Positions 59,494 through 64,000 of a DNA stretch of 64,000 nucleotides are shown in pieces (within the stretch, counting starts at the first letter, position 1; every line of letters begins with the position of its first letter). A model generated the notes under the pieces. It did not search any database. It was not told where the DNA came from and saw only the letters and a program-made list of their open reading frames with translations. The position numbers and the translations under genes are program-made. The stretch lies in NCBI RefSeq assembly GCF_902806685.2, contig NC_048554.1, forward strand, positions 9,362,001 through 9,426,000, in the 5' to 3' direction. This stretch comes from Maniola hyperantus (lineage: Eukaryota > Arthropoda > Insecta > Lepidoptera > Nymphalidae).

Positions 59494-59630
59494 ATCGATA
59501 GTACGCGACAGGTCGAGGTGGCAATCGGAGTATGAGGCGTGGGGACGCCACGCACATCCGCACGTTACCAGCGCTATCCCGCACCGGGCTAGCGCGGGGA
59601 CTGTGCGGGAGTGCGCGGCGTCTTTTTGTA
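59494..59630. mobile_element. GC-rich palindromic MITE (GTACGCGAC family), copy 5
   Basis: CGATAGTACGCGACAGGTCG AGGTGGCAATCGGAGTATGA ... CCCGCACCGGGCTAGCGCGG GGACTGTGCGGG. The right inverted arm is missing. Open frames through it on both strands are artefacts of its GC content. Confidence 0.7.
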
Positions 59631-59784
59631 GGTTCAGAATAAAATATGCATGCCATTAAATATGCACAATATAATATAAACATCGGAAGCACACGAGTAG
59701 ATATTTATCTACTCATGTGTAAGTAGGATATTACTTGTACATGGTAGGTTTTAGGTAGGTAAGTACCTATAAATCTGATAGTTA

Positions 59785-60119
59785 GGGGGCATCCACAAAT
59801 TACGTGGGATGTTTAAGGGGGGGAGGGGGTCGAGTCAAATCTCATCTAATTTTATGTTGGAGAGAGGGGGGGGTTATTTATCTCAGCAATATTGTTTACT
59901 AGTCTTAACTAGTCGTAAATAAAAGCACGAAGCAAATTGTTTTTTCTTTTTACGATAACAATCCAACGCGTTTACGTAAGAAACCCACATTTTGAAAAAT
60001 CTCACGTGAGATTGGGGGATGGGGGAGGGGGTTGAATAAAATCTCACGACATCTCACCAGGGTGGGTGGGAGGGAGAGAAATTTTTAAAAAACATCTCAC
60101 GTAATTAACGGACGCTCCC
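59785..60119. mobile_element. PIF/Harbinger-like MITE with G-rich interior
   Basis: 335 bp flanked by TTA (59782-59784 and 60120-60122), the TWA target duplication of Harbinger elements. Inverted ends: GGGGGCATCCACAAATTACG TG and, from the right, GGGAGCGTCCGTTAATTACG TG. Inside are long G runs and GGGTGGGTGGGAGGG at 60060-60074, a tight four-tract G-quadruplex motif. Confidence 0.75.
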
Positions 60120-60349
60120 TTACCTACTATTTATCAATAGCTTAATTATAAGGTTTTAGTCACCCAATTTCGGAGTAATGACACAGTCATGGGATTGGCG
60201 AAGTAGAATGTTAGAGGTTGTTTGAACCCCAAGTAAGTATATTATGAAGTTATTCCTGTTAATTAAATACCGAGATTTAGGATTTTTATGGTGGAAAAAA
60301 AAGATCGTAAATTTTAAAAAAGCCACGTGAGAAGTAACAATTCAAGTAA

Positions 60350-60780
60350 AAAAACCAGCAAAGTGCGAGTTAGGCTCGCGCAATTAGGGTTCCGTACTGC
60401 AGTCGTATTTTTTCGACATTTTGCACGATAATTCAAAAACTATGATGCATAAAAAATAAAAATAAATAAAAATCTGTATTAGAATTTACAGGTGAAGGCC
60501 TTTCATATGGTACCCCACTTGATATAGTCACTCACTTCGAAAGTTGAAAATACTAATTATTAGTTCATGACCACAATTTAATTTTTTTTGTGTGATCAAA
60601 CCCTAAATTCACGATTTTCAGATTTTTCACCAAATGTCAGCTATAAGATCTACCTACCTGCCAAATTTCATGATTCTAGGTCAACGGGAAGTACCCTGTA
60701 AGTTTCATGACAGACAGACAGACAACAAAGTGATCCTATAAGGGTTCCGTTTTTCCTTTTGAGGTACGGAACCCTAAAAA
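60350..60780 (+). mobile_element. Interspersed element of the GGTTCCGTA family, full length
   Basis: CCAGCAAAGTGCGAGTTAGG CTCGCGCAATTAGGGTTCCG TA at the start, TACCCCACTTGATATAGTCA, CATGATTCTAGGTCAACGGG AAGTACC, ACAGACAGACAGACAACAAA GTGATC and GAGGTACGGAACCCTAAAAA at the end. GGTTCCGTA and TACGGAACC are inverted near the two ends. Confidence 0.7.
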
Positions 60781-61455
60781 CCGAACGGAATTTTTCCGAG
60801 CAACACATGTTTAGTATTGACGCAAGCTCTATTATTTACTCATCTGCAATAATTGCGGTACACGGTGTATTTATGTTAATGAATGAACGAATGAATGGAT
60901 GTATAAAATATATTTTTCAAGAAACAGTAAATTACTTACATTGTCTCAACTTAACGACTTGGTATGTTCGAAAACGTTTGTATTACAATTTGTGTATGAA
61001 ACTGTGTTGTAGAGTGGTATACCTACCTAGATGATTAATTTGCATAAGAGCAAATGAAGGTAAATCACATCACGAGCAAAAAGGATAAAGGCTAGAAATA
61101 TTTTAATCAATTTAATATAATATTTACATCGATGTATAATACACGCGCCTATTTCCTACTTATTGAATAAAATCATCATAAAAGGTATAGGCATTTTTTT
61201 AACGTAGAATCAGGCGGATAATCCGGTACAGATAAATCTTTCATCTATGTTAATTTAAGATTTTAAGGTTGTTATAATAATAAAAATCGTGTTAGGTATG
61301 TAATTAACCTTGGGATGATGGATGTTTTGCGTGGCAGACGTGCTATGTTGCGTAGGTAGTTTTGTCTATCCTCAAAAGATAAATTTGTTCACGAAAATTT
61401 TAAAATCGTCAGAGGTCTGTTTAATTCGATTAAGTACACAATAAAACACAGTTCA
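60781..61455. other. Unassigned intergenic sequence
   Basis: No gene or named repeat; the 91-codon frame at 60759-61034 starts inside the repeat above and has no domain. Confidence 0.3.
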
Positions 61456-61469
61456 TTCAGTCAGTAGCT

Positions 61470-61572
61470 CAGTGTACCCGCTCTAACCCGGTGCGAGATA
61501 GCACGGATGACGTGCGGGTGTGCGGGGCGTCCCCACCCCGATTGCCATCCTGACCTGTCGCTTACTATACGT
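61470..61572. mobile_element. GC-rich palindromic MITE (GTACGCGAC family), copy 6, half
   Basis: CGCTCTAACCCGGTGCGAGA TAGCACGGATGACGTGCGGG ... CCCCGATTGCCATCCTGACC TGTCGCTTACTATACG. Only the right half remains. Confidence 0.65.
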
Positions 61573-62086
61573 TACGTTTGTTGAGAGTTAGTGGTTCAAT
61601 AAAATTTATTCTATTCTATTCTATATACCTATTCTATTCCCAGTTTTCTTACTGGTTGTAAAACTAGGAGAAATGGTCTCAATATTCATATTGCCAGTAT
61701 AATGGGTAATTACTAATAATACGTTTTTTTTTTAAGAATAAGAATAATTTATTTTGAATTTAGAATTTAGACACAAGAAACGAGTTTCCTACCCTCTGTA
61801 TTAGTATTAGTAATAGGGTACCTAAATCTGGGATCCAGAGTCCACTTTTAAGCTTTGATTGTGAGGTTGCTATATGATAGTCAAATATTTATTAAACTGT
61901 TCGATTCATGCAGAGGACTAGATTTAAATTCCAGAAACAAATATGGCTACCTAACTAGTTTGATACAGCATTCAAAATTGGTTGCCTTCATTAATACGAG
62001 TAACTGATACGTACCTAAAATCTTGTTCCAATCACACCTTACGTCCAACGATCTCCCACAGGAAATGAGGCGCCCACACGTTTAGG

Positions 62087-62881
62087 GGTCGGCCGCATAT
62101 CATCAGAAATTATCTATGAGAAAAATTTCTGACGCATGCTAGACGATCATCTGCACACATCGCACATTAGTCGCTATTAGGTGACTGCCAGCTCTCGGAT
62201 TCTGAAGTAAATTAGATGGTTTAGAAGGTCTAGTGTGGTCTAGTACTTACTAAGGCCGGCCACATACGATCAGAATTTTTTGTAAGAAAAATTTGGACGT
62301 ACATTAGTAAATCACTCTGCTCATAGGTAGGCTACTTACCTTTTATACTAGACTCCGTAGACAATCAGAATGTTCTGGATCGGCTATTCGCACGGACAAT
62401 TCGTTATTCTGATTCTGAAAGATTTACAGGGTCTAATACCTACCTAGGTACTAAAGTCAGCCGCATACCTACTATTAGAAATTTTCGTCGGAATAATTTA
62501 GCCGTGTGTAAGAATATAATCACTTGGCTCATACATTTTGTACTAGACCCTGTAGGTAGAATATCACAATTTAAACAGATCGGATGTATCTTCTGATAAT
62601 TACATATGTAGTGAGTTTTCTGACAGACAATTTCTGATATCATGCAACCAGCCAAAATCTATGAAAAGCGTGCTTTCCGACTTTCTGATCCAGTAAATTT
62701 CTGGTGTCCAGTTAGCTTGCATCCGGCGAACATCAGAATACAATATATAGAATACTATTTATATTCGATCCAGCAAAATTCTGACACTCTCTGAGGTCTA
62801 GTAGAAAATTATAAGCAGAGTGCCTTCCGGCGCGCGTAAGATGTTCTCTGGAAGACTATTTCTGATAATATGCGGCAAGCC
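62087..62881. repeat. Large repeat bounded by GCCGCATAT inverted ends
   Basis: GGTCGGCCGCATATCATCAG AAAT (62087) and TATTTCTGATAATATGCGGC AAGCC (to 62881) are inverted. The interior repeats degenerate CAGAAATT/AATTTCTGA and (C/G)CCGCATAC words at 62101-62135, 62255-62290, 62456-62500 and 62630-62645. About 795 bp, no open frame that makes sense. Confidence 0.55.
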
Positions 62882-63114
62882 TTATGATCCATGTCTCCAT
62901 ATACATTTCATTGAATTACAATAATATAACCTAATTCATACTAACGTATGCCCGATGTGAATGGTGCCGGTGTTCATTCATTATCAAGTATGCAAATGAA
63001 TGTTAGACGCCATTCTAATGAAGAGTGTCGCGAGTTTTATCTTCTCGCCAGAACATAAAATCTGGTGTCTGTTTCATATACAGCTAGGTAGGTATGTACT
63101 ATACCTCATGAAAT

Positions 63115-63280
63115 CTTCTAAATTTATAAAAGGAAAAGGTTGACTGACTGATCTATCAACACACAGCTCAAACTACTGGACGGGCTGGATTTTTGAAAAT
63201 TCAAGCCCTAAGGAGGTGAATAAGGGGTTTGAAATTTGTGCAGTCCACGCGGACGAAGTCGCGAGCATAAGCTAGTTGGT
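63115..63280 (+). mobile_element. GTCA-type MINE/Lep1-like element, internally deleted
   Basis: AATTTATAAAAGGAAAAGGT TGACTGACTGATCTATCAAC, a jump to GGATTTTTGAAAATTCAAGC, end CGGACGAAGTCGCGAGCATA AGCTAGTT. Confidence 0.75.
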
Positions 63281-63548
63281 AATATGGTAGTCGGTCAAGA
63301 GTACCTTGAGTACCCAATGTTAGACAGATGCTTCTCTCATAGCCTCATATTTATAGGGTAGAGCTTCTGGGCTCTCATAGCGCGCGGAAAAACATCTACT
63401 TACCTACCTACTGCATACACCAGCGTAATAAAAAGCTGAGAGAACTCGACAACATAACTGTTTAAAAGACTATACGAATAAGTATAGGTAGGTACGTAGG
63501 TATAATATACTGCATGACCGTTTAATACATAATCCACAAGATATCAAT

Positions 63549-63740
63549 ATGACATCAATAAACCCAAGGGAACAGATTCTCGTAGCACGTAACAAGGCTT
63601 ATAATATCCTCAAATACAAACAAAAAGCTATCTATATCCATCCTAATGAGCTAAGCCATTTATATACACTATCGTTGCGTCTTATACATAAAACCGAATA
63701 CCAATCAGTCGCTGAAGTAAAAACAATAAAGAAAGCTTAA
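63549..63740 (+). other. 63-codon open frame of unknown meaning
   Basis: MTSINPREQILVARNKAYNI ... ends EVKTIKKA, then a GC-rich GAGACGCGCCGCCCGCC and CAC-rich sequence. Lys-rich, no signal peptide or known domain. No match I recognise and no splice or poly(A) context. Could be chance or an exon of a gene that continues past the window. Confidence 0.15.
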
Positions 63741-64000
63741 CGCCATGTTAAATCCGAGACGCGCCGCCCGCCTACACGCACAGCACTAAAAAATCTAATA
63801 CTTTACAAGTTTATACTCTGTGTCTTGTAGGACACCCACACAAAACAAAATTCGAAATTCGAACACGACCCACACATATACACGCCACCCATTAGTATGT
63901 GTTAGCTGCGCGTGCTAGCCACTCGCTCCACGGCTTCTTATTATTATTATTTATTGTTGAATAATGTGAATGGTAATGCGTGGTTGTTCACGATCCCGCA

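Noticed and set aside
59468..59692. Overlapping open frames on both strands
   Set aside because: They follow the GC-rich palindromic MITE, as do frames at 31322-31516 and 10724-10963.
1..64000. CRISPR array, operon, riboswitch, phage or bacterial island
   Set aside because: No regularly spaced identical repeats and no bacterial gene signs; the direct repeats present are dispersed transposon copies.

Overview
The window is nuclear DNA from an animal with introns, almost certainly a moth or butterfly. The evidence is an AT-rich background with abundant short TAGGTA-type sequence, two high-copy short repeat families that end in CGGGCAT(CAT/AAG)CTAGT and carry GTCT or GTCA microsatellites (the MINE-2/Lep1 type known from Lepidoptera), tRNA-headed SINEs, RTE-type LINE tails ending in (TGA)n, and proteins closest to insect DDX46 and E(spl). 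No bacterial, phage, organelle or CRISPR signal is visible.

Bases 1-21860 hold all but the amino-terminus of one gene on the + strand: the DEAD-box splicing helicase DDX46/Prp5. I could place 17 coding exons, all with GT-AG introns and consistent reading phase, giving 981 codons plus stop. The 5' end (start codon and first part of the RS domain) lies outside the window. Its introns are full of transposon remnants: an antisense 5'-truncated non-LTR retrotransposon with an intact reading frame, poly(A) tail and 12-bp target duplication (3109-4710), two tRNA-Phe-like SINE copies, RTE fragments, several MITEs and a hAT-like insertion inside an older duplicated repeat.

Bases 21861-35386 are intergenic and contain repeats and unassigned AT-rich sequence. 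At 35762-36373 on the - strand is an intronless E(spl)-type bHLH-Orange repressor ending in WRPW, nearest to E(spl)m-beta. Its promoter has a TATA box, a head-to-head pair of Su(H) sites, two proneural-type E-boxes and CACGCG HES sites within about 110 bp. Its presumed 3' UTR has a Brd box, a K box and a poly(A) signal. The gene therefore looks like a direct Notch target that is also repressed after transcription.

Bases 36374-64000 contain no other gene I can support. They hold interspersed repeats, a 102-bp perfect inverted repeat (39229-39536), a broken THAP-domain start (about 41011), decayed LINE ends, a Harbinger-like MITE with a G-quadruplex motif (59785-60119), and long stretches where I recognise nothing. 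The two genes are functionally unrelated (general splicing versus Notch-dependent cell fate). I found no undescribed multi-gene system. The most distinctive signals are the Notch-response promoter, the young retrotransposon insertion and several long hairpin-forming repeats.
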